Below, in pieces: positions 16,511-27,100 of a DNA stretch of 64,000 nucleotides (position 1 is the stretch's first letter; every line of letters begins with the position of its first letter). A program made the translations under genes and the position numbers. This stretch comes from Catellatospora citrea (lineage in GTDB: Bacteria > Actinomycetota > Actinomycetes > Mycobacteriales > Micromonosporaceae): the NCBI RefSeq assembly GCF_003610235.1, contig NZ_RAPR01000001.1, positions 6,696,001 to 6,760,000 of the forward strand, in the 5' to 3' direction. The notes under the pieces were generated by a model that was given only the letters and a program-made list of their open reading frames with translations, searched no databases and had not been told where the DNA came from.

Positions 16511-19500
16511 ATGTCATCCATACGCAAGCGCCGGTTGCGCTTTCCGGGGCGCCTCGACCGACCCCTGGCATTACTCCTGGTGGGTGTGCTGGGAACGGCC
16601 ATGTCCCAGCTTCCCGTAGCCGCGCCGGCCTCGGCCGATCCCGGTCGCCCGGCCGCACAGGCGCAGCAGAAGGCCGCCAAGGGCATCGGCTTCACGCCGA
16701 AGGCGCCGAAGAAGGATCCGACCGCGGACAAGGTCATGACCCGCCCGGACACCGTCGCCTGGCCGGAAGAGAGCTCGGCTGACGTCGAGGCGGTGTCGGT
16801 CGAGTCCGTCCCGGCGTCGGTCGGTGGCCTGGCCGTGGACCTGTCCAAGGCGACGGGGCACACCGCGCAGGGTGCCGCTCAGCGCTCGGCGGACGCCGAG
16901 CCCCGGCAGGCCAAGGTCAAGGTGTACGACCGCGCCGCGTCCCGCCGCGTCGGCCTGGACGGGCCCCTCGTCTCCGTCCAGCGCAACGACGCGTCGCGCA
17001 GCGGCGGCAAAGTGAAGCTCTCGCTGGGATATCGGACCTTCGCGCACGCCATCGGCGGTGACTGGGGGGCCCGGCTGCGTCTAGTCGCACTGCCGACCTG
17101 CGCCCTCACCACTCCGGACCAGGCTCAGTGCCGCGTCGCGACCCCGCTGGCGTCGGTCAACGATTCCGGCAAGGCCACCGTGTCGGCGGACGTCGACGTG
17201 GCGGCGCTGTCGGGGACTTCCGTCTTCGCGCTGGCCGCTGCCGATTCGTCGACGCAGGGCGACTACAAGGCGACCCAGCTGTCGCCGTCGTCGTCCTGGG
17301 AGACGAAGCTGTCGTCGGGCGCCTTCTCGTGGACGTACCCGATCCGCAGTCCGGGCACGCCGGGCGGATTCGGACCGCAGGTCGCGCTGGCGTACTCCTC
17401 GCAGACGGTCGACGGCCGCACCTCCGCAACCAACAACCAGGGCTCGTGGATGGGCGAGGGCTTCTCCTACGAGCCGGGCTACATCGAGCGGCGGTACAAG
17501 GCGTGTTCCGACGACGGTCATGACGGCTCGACGGAGCAGTGCTGGGCCTTCGCGAACGGCACCGTCATGCTGTCCGGCCATTCCGGCACCCTCGTCAAGA
17601 TCACCGACGACCTCTGGAAGCTCTCCACGGACGACGGAACCCGCGTCGAGCGCAAGCAGGGCGCAACCAATGGCGACAACGACGGCGAGCACTGGAAGGT
17701 CACCACGACCGACGGCACCCAGTACTTCTTCGGTCTGGGCCGGCTGCCCGGCTGGACCTCCGGCAAGGAGGAGACCGACTCGGTCTGGTCGGTGCCGGTG
17801 TACGGCGACGACTCCGGCGAGCCGTGCTACAAGAGCTCCGGGTTCGACGACTCGTACTGCAACCAGGGTTGGCGCTGGAACCTCGACTACGTGGTGGACC
17901 CCCGCGGCAACGTCATCTCGTACTTCTACGACTCCGAGGTGAACTACTACGCCCGCGGTGGCAAGACCGACGTCAACGGAACCGCCTACCACCGCGGCGG
18001 CTACCTCGCCCGCATCGACTACGGCCAGCGTGCCGGGCAGGTCTACGCCACGAACGCGCCGGCTCGGGTGGTGTTCACCACCGCTGAGCGCTGCATCCCG
18101 GCCGGCAGCGTCGACTGCGACCCCCAGGATCTGAACGAGGACACCGCGGCCTCGTGGCCCGACGTCCCGCAGGACCGCATCTGTGCGCCGAACACCCACT
18201 GTGAGTCCTCGCAGACGGCGACGACGTTCTTCACGCGCAAGCGGCTTACGAAGATCCAGACCGAGGTTCGCGGAGCCACGAGTTGGACGCCGGTGGAGTC
18301 GTGGGCGCTCGAACACCAGTTCAAGGTCAACGATGACAATTCGCGCACGCTGTGGCTTAGCAAGATCAACCATGCGGGCCACTGGGGCGGCACGACCCAG
18401 ACACTGCCTCCGACCGAGCTCGACGGCATCCAGCTGAGCAACCGCATCGTGGTCGACGGCGACAACATGGGCCCGCTGATCCGCTACCGGCTGGCCACCG
18501 TCAAGACAGACAGCGGTGCGCAGATCACCATCAACTACAAGACGCCTGACTGCAACAAGGACAACCTGCCGGCAGAGGCGGACGGATCCACCAAACGCTG
18601 CTACCCGGTGATCTGGAATCCCCTCGGCGGCGGCGAGGACGACCGGGCCACGGACTGGTTCCACAAGTACGTGGTGGACAACGTGGTGACCGACGACCTG
18701 GTCGGTGGCAACGACGACATGGTCTCCGCCTACGAGTACGTGGGTGGCGCCGCATGGCGCAAGTCCGCGCCGGACGGCATCAGCAACGAGGACTACCTGA
18801 CCTGGTCGGACTGGCGTGGCTACGCGCAGGTGAACGTGCGGACCGGTGACGGGCAGTCGATGCCCGGTCGGGTCGACCACTACTTCCTGCGTGGCCTGAG
18901 CGGCGGGGAGCGCGGTGACGGCAGCAAGCCGGTGGTCACCCGCACGGACTCGACCGGGGGCAGCTACACCGACCACGATCAGTGGTCGGGACACGAGCTG
19001 GAGACCGTCGTCTACAACGGCTCGGCCATCGTCTCGAAGACGATCAACCAGCCGTGGCGGCACGTGACGAAGACGCAGACCGAGACCTGGGGCTCGAACG
19101 TCGCCACCATGGTGCGCACCGACGTGGTGCGCAAACTGACCGCCATGCCCGACGACGCGCAGGGCAACCCGGTCTGGCGCGAGACCAAGTCCGTCACCAC
19201 CTACGACACCACCTGGGGCCGGCCCGATCAGGTCGACGACCTCGGCGAGGTCGGTGCCGGCAAGGACGGCGACGACAAGTGCACCCGCACCTACTACCTC
19301 GACAATCCCGACCCCGACAAGTATCTGCACGGTTACGTCTCGCGGACGCAGACCGTGTCCGTCAAGTGCGCGACCACGCCGGACCTGAGCAAGCACCTCA
19401 TCAGCGACACCCGCACCAGCTTCGACCTGCAGGCCTGGGGCGTACCGCCGATCGAGGGCACCGGCACCCGCAGTGAGTCCCTGGACCGCTACGACGGGAC

Positions 19501-22500
19501 GAGCATCCGGTACGTCATCGACTCGGAGACCACGAGCCTCGACGACTACAACCGCCCGCTGACGGTCAGGGACGCCCGTGCCTTCGCGGAGAACCGCGCC
19601 TTCTCGAACGTGACCGAGTACACCGAGACCTACGGTCTCACCACCCAGGTCAAGTCGACGAACGCGGCCAATCACGTCACGACGACGACCCTCGATCCTG
19701 CCTTCGGCCTGCCGGTCGCGGCCGTGGACCCGAACCTCAAGCGCACGGAACTGGCCTACGACTCCCTGGGCCAGCTCACCGCGGTGTGGACGGCCGACCG
19801 CAACCGGTCCCAGGGCGCCACGCCGAACCTGAAGTACTCCTATTTCCTGCGCAACGACAAGACGACTGTCGTCAAGACCGAGAAGCTGGCCAACGACGGC
19901 ACCTACCGCGCCAGCTACGAGCTGCACGACGGTCTGCTCCGGCTCCGCCAGACGCAGGTGCCGGGACAGGGCGGCTGGCTGCTGACCGACACCTTCCACA
20001 ACGGTCTGGGCAAGGCGTACAAGACCAACTCGGTGTACCTGGCCGTCGGCACGGCGGGCGACACGCCCATCGTGACGGCGGAGGGCTCCGTCAACGGCCA
20101 GAACACGCTGGTGTTCGACGGCGCCGGGCGTACCGTGTCCGACACGTTCTCCGTCGCCGGCGACGCCAGGTGGGTCACCACGACGACCTACCAGGGCGAC
20201 CGGGTGAGCGTGGACCCGCCGGAGGGCGGCACGCCCACGACCACGGTCAGCGACGCCCGTGGGCAGACCACGGAGCTGTACCAGTACGAGGGCGACAGCC
20301 CCACCGGCCCGGCCGACGTCACGCACTACACCCACACCCCCGCCGGCCTGCTCGACACGGTCACCGACCCGATGGGCAACGTCTGGAACTACGACTACAA
20401 CCAGCGCGGCCTGAAGGAGCGCGCGGAAGACCCGGACACCGGTGTCGCGACCTACACCTACAACACCAGTGGCGACCTGCTCTCGAGCAGTGACGCCCGC
20501 CCGGTCAAGCTGTCCAACAAGTACGACGTGCTGGGCCGCAAGACCGAGACCTGGCAGGGCGACGTCGGCACCGGCACCAAGCTGGCGGCCTGGGTGTTCG
20601 ACCCCACCGGCAACAAGGGCGAGCTCCACTACAGCCAGCGTATCGACAACAACCAGAACTACTACGTCATCAACATGACCCGGGACAGCCTGTACCGGGT
20701 GACCAGCCTTCGCTACAGCTTCCCGTCGGGCGGGGTCGGCGGCTCCCTGAGCGGCAACTACGACTTCGCGACCGCCTACAACACCGACGGTACGGTCCAG
20801 TCGCTGGGCATGCCCGCCGGTGGCGGCCTGCCCGCCGAGGCGATCGCCTCGATCTACGACAACCTGCAGCGGCCCACCACGCTGACGGGCACGACGAGCT
20901 ACGTCACGTCGGCCCTGTACAGCAACGTCAACGAGCTGCTCCAGACCGAGCTGTACACCGGCGGGGCCGGAAAGAAGGCCTGGCTCGGCTGGGAGTACGA
21001 GCGCGGCACCGGTCGGCTGACCAAGACGAAGGTGAGCCGCCAGGGCGTGTCGGTCCCCGACATGGACGCTCTCTACCGCTACAACGACAGCGGCAGCGTG
21101 CTGTCCATCCAGGACACCCCCGTGGACGGCACGCGTGACGTCCAGTGCTTCAACTACGACTACCTGCGGCGGCTCACCGAGGCCTGGGCGACGGACTCCA
21201 GCACCCAGACGTGCGCCGACGGCGTCGACGACACGGGTGTCGGCGGCCCTGCCCCGTACCACCAGAGCTGGACGTTCGACAAGATCGGCAACCGTGACGT
21301 GGAGACTGTGCACTCCATCAACGGTGGCGCCGACACGGTCCGCGACTACACCTACCCCGAGTCCGGTGCGGGCAAGGTGCTGCCGCACGCGGTCTCCCGA
21401 GTCGACGAGAAGGGTCCGGACGGCGACAAGACCTTCAACTACACCTACGACAAGGTCGGCAACACGACCTGCCGGCCCAAGGACACCGCCACCGGCAACG
21501 TCTGCCCGCCGAACACGCCCGCCGCTCAGCAGACGTTGACGTGGAACGCCGAAGGCCGGTTGGCCTCCAGCACTCCCACGGGCGGGCAGGCGACCACGTA
21601 CGTCTACGACGCCGACGGCCACCGGATCGCCCGCAAGGAGCCCGGCGGCACCACCACGGTCTACCTGCCGAACATGGAGCTGAAGCAGACCGGCACCGTC
21701 GTGGCGGGCACGCGTTACTACTCGTTCGGCGGGCGCACCGTGGCCGTGCGCACCGGTGCCGGGGTCGACTTCCAGGCGGCGGACCACCATGGCACGGCCA
21801 GTTGCACCATCAACGCGGTGACCGGCGCCATCACCTGGCGGCGGACCACCCCCTACGGCGGCGGCCGCGGTCAGGCCCCGGCGAGCTGGCCGGACCAGAA
21901 GGGCTTCGTCGGTGGCACCCAGGACCCGACCGGCCTGGTCAGTCTCGGCGCCCGTGAGTACGATCCGCTGCTCGGCCGCTTCGTCAGTGTCGACCCGGTC
22001 ATGGATCTCACTGATCCGCAGCAGTGGAGCGCATACAGCTACGGCAACAGCAGCCCGCTCGTCGTCTCCGACCCCTCGGGCCTGCTGGGCTCGGCCAGCT
22101 GCGCGCCCGGCGAGGTCGGCGGTCCCGGTGCCTGCACCGGCAGCGAGAACGGCAACGGTCCCGGCGATCCGGGAACGAAGCCGGACCCGCCGCTGCTCAC
22201 CATCCCGCTGGCCTATGACGGCGAGCTGGACTGGGTCGAGTACCGCTGGCTGAACGAGCGGTACGGGTACATCGGCAGCGCCAAGATGACCATGCGGGAC
22301 ATCCTCGACTGGAAGAACGGCAAGCGCGACCGCCGTGCGTTCTACGTCGACGACGACAGCAACTTCATGGGTGAGGTATGCGACTTCATGGGCCGCAGTG
22401 GCTGTGGTTTCGGTGCGCAGCGGTCCATGCAGGAGGGTCTCGAAAGTTGGAAGGACCTGCCCGTCGCAGGTATCGCCGCCAACCTGATGCTCGCGGTCTC

Positions 22501-22903
22501 CTACTCCGCGACCGATGACCCTGACAAGGCGCTCGAATCACTCATCGACGGCGTAGGCGGAATCCCGGTCGCCGGCGGTGTGGTCGTCGGTGGCGTGGAG
22601 TTCGGTCTGGGCGAGGTTGCCGACATCGCCAAGACCGCCACAGCCTCGGCCGTTGAGGGTCGAAAGGAGTACGGGTTCGGCGCGGTGGGCCCCGGAACAG
22701 AAATCTGGGTGGAAAAGTCCGGCATGATCGAAATCGGTGGTGAACCAGACACCAGCAACCAGATCGACCCAGACTGGAAGAGCTATCGTTCGATCGCGCC
22801 GATTCCGACAGAATGGCTGGTGGCGGCCCGGCAGGGCGACGCGGCTACAGTGCAGAGCCTGGTCGGCTTCTTCGTCGACAGCGGCATCTGGGAGAAGGCT
22901 TGA
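16511..22903 (+). CDS. secreted RHS-repeat protein with variable C-terminal domain
   Basis: A 2130-residue exported YD/RHS protein. A signal peptide (LALLLVGVLGTAMSQLPVAA) precedes a low-complexity charged region. Then come the conserved actinobacterial RHS N-terminal domain (WTYPIRSPGTPGGFGPQVAL; GSWMGEGFSYEPGYIERRY), YD-repeat shell sequences (for example YDYNQRGLKERAED, YVYDADGHRIARKE), and the core terminus near residues 1805-1855 (GAREYDPLLGRFVSVDPV...YGNSSPLVVSDPSGL). The last 270 or so residues are non-repetitive, with a Gly-rich hydrophobic segment (GGIPVAGGVVVGGVEFGLGE), typical of a polymorphic-toxin tip. I recognise no known toxin motif in it. ATG 16511 is preferred over an upstream in-frame TTG (16487). 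Two small genes overlap its end and may encode partners or immunity factors. Confidence 0.92.
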   Translation: MSSIRKRRLRFPGRLDRPLALLLVGVLGTAMSQLPVAAPASADPGRPAAQAQQKAAKGIGFTPKAPKKDPTADKVMTRPDTVAWPEESSADVEAVSVESVPASVGGLAVDLSKATGHTAQGAAQRSADAEPRQAKVKVYDRAASRRVGLDGPLVSVQRNDASRSGGKVKLSLGYRTFAHAIGGDWGARLRLVALPTCALTTPDQAQCRVATPLASVNDSGKATVSADVDVAALSGTSVFALAAADSSTQGDYKATQLSPSSSWETKLSSGAFSWTYPIRSPGTPGGFGPQVALAYSSQTVDGRTSATNNQGSWMGEGFSYEPGYIERRYKACSDDGHDGSTEQCWAFANGTVMLSGHSGTLVKITDDLWKLSTDDGTRVERKQGATNGDNDGEHWKVTTTDGTQYFFGLGRLPGWTSGKEETDSVWSVPVYGDDSGEPCYKSSGFDDSYCNQGWRWNLDYVVDPRGNVISYFYDSEVNYYARGGKTDVNGTAYHRGGYLARIDYGQRAGQVYATNAPARVVFTTAERCIPAGSVDCDPQDLNEDTAASWPDVPQDRICAPNTHCESSQTATTFFTRKRLTKIQTEVRGATSWTPVESWALEHQFKVNDDNSRTLWLSKINHAGHWGGTTQTLPPTELDGIQLSNRIVVDGDNMGPLIRYRLATVKTDSGAQITINYKTPDCNKDNLPAEADGSTKRCYPVIWNPLGGGEDDRATDWFHKYVVDNVVTDDLVGGNDDMVSAYEYVGGAAWRKSAPDGISNEDYLTWSDWRGYAQVNVRTGDGQSMPGRVDHYFLRGLSGGERGDGSKPVVTRTDSTGGSYTDHDQWSGHELETVVYNGSAIVSKTINQPWRHVTKTQTETWGSNVATMVRTDVVRKLTAMPDDAQGNPVWRETKSVTTYDTTWGRPDQVDDLGEVGAGKDGDDKCTRTYYLDNPDPDKYLHGYVSRTQTVSVKCATTPDLSKHLISDTRTSFDLQAWGVPPIEGTGTRSESLDRYDGTSIRYVIDSETTSLDDYNRPLTVRDARAFAENRAFSNVTEYTETYGLTTQVKSTNAANHVTTTTLDPAFGLPVAAVDPNLKRTELAYDSLGQLTAVWTADRNRSQGATPNLKYSYFLRNDKTTVVKTEKLANDGTYRASYELHDGLLRLRQTQVPGQGGWLLTDTFHNGLGKAYKTNSVYLAVGTAGDTPIVTAEGSVNGQNTLVFDGAGRTVSDTFSVAGDARWVTTTTYQGDRVSVDPPEGGTPTTTVSDARGQTTELYQYEGDSPTGPADVTHYTHTPAGLLDTVTDPMGNVWNYDYNQRGLKERAEDPDTGVATYTYNTSGDLLSSSDARPVKLSNKYDVLGRKTETWQGDVGTGTKLAAWVFDPTGNKGELHYSQRIDNNQNYYVINMTRDSLYRVTSLRYSFPSGGVGGSLSGNYDFATAYNTDGTVQSLGMPAGGGLPAEAIASIYDNLQRPTTLTGTTSYVTSALYSNVNELLQTELYTGGAGKKAWLGWEYERGTGRLTKTKVSRQGVSVPDMDALYRYNDSGSVLSIQDTPVDGTRDVQCFNYDYLRRLTEAWATDSSTQTCADGVDDTGVGGPAPYHQSWTFDKIGNRDVETVHSINGGADTVRDYTYPESGAGKVLPHAVSRVDEKGPDGDKTFNYTYDKVGNTTCRPKDTATGNVCPPNTPAAQQTLTWNAEGRLASSTPTGGQATTYVYDADGHRIARKEPGGTTTVYLPNMELKQTGTVVAGTRYYSFGGRTVAVRTGAGVDFQAADHHGTASCTINAVTGAITWRRTTPYGGGRGQAPASWPDQKGFVGGTQDPTGLVSLGAREYDPLLGRFVSVDPVMDLTDPQQWSAYSYGNSSPLVVSDPSGLLGSASCAPGEVGGPGACTGSENGNGPGDPGTKPDPPLLTIPLAYDGELDWVEYRWLNERYGYIGSAKMTMRDILDWKNGKRDRRAFYVDDDSNFMGEVCDFMGRSGCGFGAQRSMQEGLESWKDLPVAGIAANLMLAVSYSATDDPDKALESLIDGVGGIPVAGGVVVGGVEFGLGEVADIAKTATASAVEGRKEYGFGAVGPGTEIWVEKSGMIEIGGEPDTSNQIDPDWKSYRSIAPIPTEWLVAARQGDAATVQSLVGFFVDSGIWEKA

Positions 22904-23481
22904 TGGGCGCACAAGCGACGCGAAGTCGCATGACGCGGTTGTTCGGCACAGGTCCGACATGGTTGAGATACGCCTACGCGGTGCTGTTCGTCGCCGGCGC
23001 GGTCGCCGGCCTCTCGATGGTCAGGTACAGCCCTGAGGTCGAGGTCGACACCTGCCGGGTGGTCGATCAGGGCATCGTGCAGGAGGCACTGCACGTGGTG
23101 ACGGGGCAGCAGCCCCGCAGCGGGGTGACCCGCGGTGGGACGCCCTACAACCAGTGCGTGTTCTCCGGCACCGAGCCGGCCCGGCTGAGCGTCGCGGTGT
23201 CGAGGTTCGGTCGGCAGGGTCTGGAGTCGGCGGATTCGCAGATGACGGACCTCATCGACGGTGCCGAAGGCTTCGCCGCCGATCACAAGCGCCGACTCGA
23301 CCTGGGCGACGGCGGCACGGCGGCTGTCAGCAAGTACGACCGTGGCCACTCCGCGGTGTACATGTGGGTCAGGTACCGCTCGTTCGTCGTCGAGGCGATG
23401 GGCGTGATACCCGACGCCGACCCGGCGGGCGCGAGCAATGCGGTGGAGAAGGTCGTCGCACAGACGCTGGAGGGGCTATGA
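22903..23481 (+). CDS. single-pass membrane protein coupled to the RHS gene; candidate partner/immunity protein
   Basis: A 192-residue protein whose ATG overlaps the TGA of the RHS gene (TGATG), so translation is coupled. Residues about 23-42 are a membrane helix (YAYAVLFVAGAVAGLSMV). The outer part holds two cysteines (DTCRVVD and YNQCVFSG) that could form a disulfide, a layout seen in DUF3558-like exported domains. No known immunity family is recognised. Being exported on the same face as the RHS protein, it may bind or anchor it; alternatively it neutralises the C-terminal domain. Both roles are inferred from gene order. Confidence 0.78.
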   Translation: MGAQATRSRMTRLFGTGPTWLRYAYAVLFVAGAVAGLSMVRYSPEVEVDTCRVVDQGIVQEALHVVTGQQPRSGVTRGGTPYNQCVFSGTEPARLSVAVSRFGRQGLESADSQMTDLIDGAEGFAADHKRRLDLGDGGTAAVSKYDRGHSAVYMWVRYRSFVVEAMGVIPDADPAGASNAVEKVVAQTLEGL

Positions 23482-23630
23482 GCGAGCTGGATCAGGTCGT
23501 TCCGGGCGCCTGGCGGCGCATCGCCGTCGTGTGCGTCGCGGTGGTCGGCGTCGGGATCCTGTTCGGCTTCGTCGCGGGTCAGTTGTTGGCCCGTGCCGAG
23601 GTGTGGCTGCTTGACGGCGGTCTCTGGTAA
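23478..23630 (+). CDS. 50-residue single-helix membrane protein
   Basis: ATG 23478 overlaps the stop of the preceding gene (ATGA). The product is one hydrophobic helix (IAVVCVAVVGVGILFGFVAG) between a short acidic N-terminus and a C-terminal amphipathic end (ARAEVWLLDGGLW). It is followed at once by a strong terminator, so it is the last gene of the RHS operon. Short, but overlap, codon use and position support it. Function unknown; it could assemble with the preceding protein. Confidence 0.65.
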   Translation: MSELDQVVPGAWRRIAVVCVAVVGVGILFGFVAGQLLARAEVWLLDGGLW

Positions 23631-23640
23631 GTGAGGTGTG

Positions 23641-23680
23641 CGCAGGCTGGCCGAGCCCGACAGGGTTCGGCCAGCCTGCG
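23641..23680 (+). terminator. terminator of the RHS operon
   Basis: 17-bp stem with a single G-U wobble (23641-23657 with 23664-23680), 6-base loop, ten bases after the last stop codon. Confidence 0.85.
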
Positions 23681-23716
23681 CGAGTTTGTGGGTGCGGTGC
23701 CGACGGCCTGCGACGC

Positions 23717-23799
23717 ACCGACCGCGCTGGTGGTCACCCTGTGATCGCAGCGGACCGCGGCTGGGCTGCCGTCGCTGAAAGCCGCGCTGGAGCAAGAAA
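23717..23799 (+). pseudogene. fragment of the 3-hydroxyisobutyryl-CoA hydrolase-like gene
   Basis: ACCGACCGCGCTGGTGGTCA and the following 60 bases match 10866-10948 of the intact gene (for example GGGCTGCCGTCGCTG, AGCCGCGCTGGAGCA), with point changes and an in-frame stop. The last 190 bases of the gene are missing before homology resumes in the leader region. The remaining sequence to 24179 is the leader of the next gene, homologous to 11142-11478. Confidence 0.7.
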
Positions 23800-24179
23800 C
23801 GGGTTCCAGGCAACCGCTTTACTGCGTAGTGGCGTAATGACGTCATGTCGGTGAACATCGCCCACGGCGAATCTGCGCGACGGTGCTCTTTCCGGAGAGG
23901 CCTTGCGCAACCAGAAGGCAACGACATTCGGTCGGTCAATAACGGTTCGATCACAAGCGCCGGTCAGGGTTTTCTCGCCCGAATGACAGGCCTCAATTCG
24001 GTAGTGATAGCCGAGTGTGATCATCGCAGGTAGGCAGCATCCTGACTGGCAACCGACATCATTTCGCCAGGTCGAGTGCGCAAATGCGCATCCTGTTTCC
24101 GCCGTCGGCCGGCACTTGCCCAGATCAGAGGCGTACCTATAACGTCCCGGCCCGTTGATCTTCTATCGGGGGAGTACGC

Positions 24180-27100
24180 GTGTCGCGACGCCTTGTGAGC
24201 CTTGGCCGTTTCGGCCAAGGCCGTTCGTTGCGCTGGCCGTTGTGGGGCCTGGCGCTCATCGTGGCAGCTCAGTTCGGAGCCGGAGGCCTGGCGCATGCGG
24301 CGCCGAGTCCAGTGACCGAGCCTGCCGCACCTCAAGCAGCCGAGCGGGAGCCGGCAGCGCCGGTGCGCTCAGGGGTGTTCGACAAGGACACCAGCGTGCG
24401 CCTGGCGGCCAAGTCGGACCGCGGTTCCGACACCTACCGCAACGCTGACGGATCGCTGACCAAGGTCGTCTCCAGCCGTCCGGTCAATTTCCGCGCGAAG
24501 GACGGTTCCTACCGTCCGATCGACACCAAGCTGGTCAAGCGGGCCGACGGCCGACTGCAGATGGCCGCCAACTCCGTGCAGGTGTCCCTGTCCGGTGGCT
24601 CGGCCGCCCGCGGTGCGGCCGATGACCTCGTGTCGGTGACTCTCGACGGCGGGCAGAGCATCGCCTACAGCGTGCAGGGCGCCGCCACCGTGGCACCGGC
24701 CGTGTCGGGCTCGACCGCGGTCTACCGCGAGCTGCTGCCGAACACCGATGTCGAGGTTTCGGCGTACGAGTCGGGCGAGAAGGAGAACATCGTCCTGAAG
24801 TCGCGGCAGGCGGCCAACTCGTGGCTGTTCCCGCTGCGCCTGCAGGGCGTGACCCCTCGTCTGGAGGCCGACGGCCGGGTCGCGTTCCTGGACGCGACGG
24901 GCGTCGCGGTGGCGTGGATCCCGCGTGGCTACATGCAGGATTCGCACGTCGAACTGCCCACCGGTGAGCCGACGACGTCGGATGCGGTGTCCTACGAGCT
25001 GGTGGAGAGCTCTGGCGGCTGGGCGCTGCGGGTGACCGCGGACCGCGCCTGGCTGCAGGACCCGGCCCGGGTCTACCCGGTGCGGGTGGACCCGCAGATC
25101 ACCACGTACACCACGACGGACGCGTTCGTCGACAACGACACCAGCACCCCGGCCGGTACGCAGAACGGCACGTCGCTGGCGGTCGGTTACGACAACGAGA
25201 GCGCGGCCCGGCCCTACATCCACTTCGGCAACTTCGCCACGGACCTCGCCGGTCGCCAGATCACCGCGGTGACGCTGCGGCTGTGGCACACCTGGTCGTG
25301 GGACTGCACCACGCACCTGCCGGTGACGGTGCACGCGGTGACCCAGAACTGGACCGACACCGCGCTGGGCACCAGCACGCTGCCGGGCCCGACGATCAAC
25401 TCGACCGCGCTCGGCACGCTGACCATCACTGACAACTACCCGGCCTGCACCAACACCGGCGGTGACCGGAGCAAGGGCGCGTGGCGGGATGTCGCGCTGA
25501 GCACCGCGACGTTCAGCAGCTGGGCGACCGGCGGCGCCAACTACGGCCTGTCGCTGCGGGCCTCGGAGACCGACCCGAAGAGCTGGAAGCGGTTCACGTC
25601 CTCGGACTTCTCCGCCGGGGCGTACGAGCCGCGACTGATCGTCACCTACAACGACGTGCCGCAGGTGACCGCCCGGTCGACCACTCCGGCCACGGCGTGC
25701 GTGACCGGCACCGGCCGTCCCTCGATCCAGACGCTGACGCCGACCCTGTCGGCGACCGTGACCGACACGGAGGGCACCGCGCAGTCGGTGACCTTCGAAT
25801 GGTGGCAGGTCGGCGGGAGCGCCGCGCTGGGCACCGCGACCAAGACCGCCGTCGCGTCGGGCGCCACCACCTCGCACACCCTGGTTGCGGGAAACCTCGT
25901 CGAAGGCGGGGCTTACCAGTGGCGGGTGAAGACCACAGACGGCCTGTCGACCTCGCCCTGGTCCTCGTTCTGCGAGTTCTCCGTGTACACCACGTACCCG
26001 CCGGTCGCCGGCTGCCAGAACGGTATCGCCAACGACTTCAACGGCGACGGCGTGAAGGACGTGGCGATCTCCGACCCGTTGGCCACGGTGAACAGCCTGA
26101 GTGAGGCCGGCGCGATCCAGGTCGCGGACGGCGCCACCGGTGCGGTGACCACCATCCACCAGGATCTGGCCGAGGTCGCGGGTGCGGCGGAGGCCAGCGA
26201 CCGGTTCGGTCAGGCGATCGTCGTGTACGACGCCAACCGCGACGGCTGCGCCGATCTGGCGGTCGGCAGCCCGTACGAGGACAACGGCAGCGTCATCGAT
26301 GCAGGCGAGGTCCAGATCCTGTTCGGTTCGCCTTCTGGCCTGGGCAAGAGCGCGTCGGCGCCGGCGGTGACCTACACGCAGGGTGTGGGCGGCGTGCCGG
26401 GCACGCAGGTCGCATACGACTACTTCGGGTTCTCCCTGGCCGCCGACACGACGTCGACCGGTGAGTCGTTCCTGGTGGTCGGTGCCCCTGGTGACGATGT
26501 GAGCGGCTACGCCGACGCCGGCACCGTGCACTACTTCCGCGGCGGTCTGAAGCTTGCGTTCGACCAGACCAACGGCGGTGGCGGCAACGCAGAGCCCGAC
26601 GACCGGTTCGGTTATGCCGTCGCGGCGTCGCCGTATCACATCGCGGCCTCGGCACCGGGTGAGAGCAAGGACGCCAACACGCAGTACGGCGGACAGGTCA
26701 ACGTCTACAGCCACACGTTGACCAACAACCTGCCCACCAAGACCGGTGCGGTCAACCAGGACAGCTCCGGTGTCGCCGACGCCATGGAATCCGGCGACAC
26801 CTTCGGCAAGTCCATCGCGCTCGCGCCGTTCTGGCCGGCAGGTGACTCGATCCTGGCCGTCGGCGTTCCGGGCGAGGACTCCACCGCCGGTGCCGACGCC
26901 GGCATGGTGCACCAGTTCCGCATGTCCGGCACATCCCTGACCGAGCTGGTCGCGGTGAACCAGGACACTGCCGGAATCTCCGGCAGCAGCGAGGCCGGCG
27001 ATCTCTTCGGCGAGAAGGTCGCTCTGGTCAACACCAACCCGTCCGCCGCACCCACCGCGGCGACCCTGCAGATCGCGATCGGCGCGCCGGGCGAGGAACT

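Noticed and set aside
17081..21790. A 1569-codon open frame opposite the RHS gene
   Set aside because: Long antisense frames arise from GC-rich third positions; the sense strand has clear RHS repeats and the antisense product is low-complexity Val/Arg/Gly/Asp-rich.
24369..26912. An 847-codon frame opposite the DNRLRE/FG-GAP gene
   Set aside because: No ribosome site, Arg/Gly/Val-rich product without domains, mirror of a well-supported gene.
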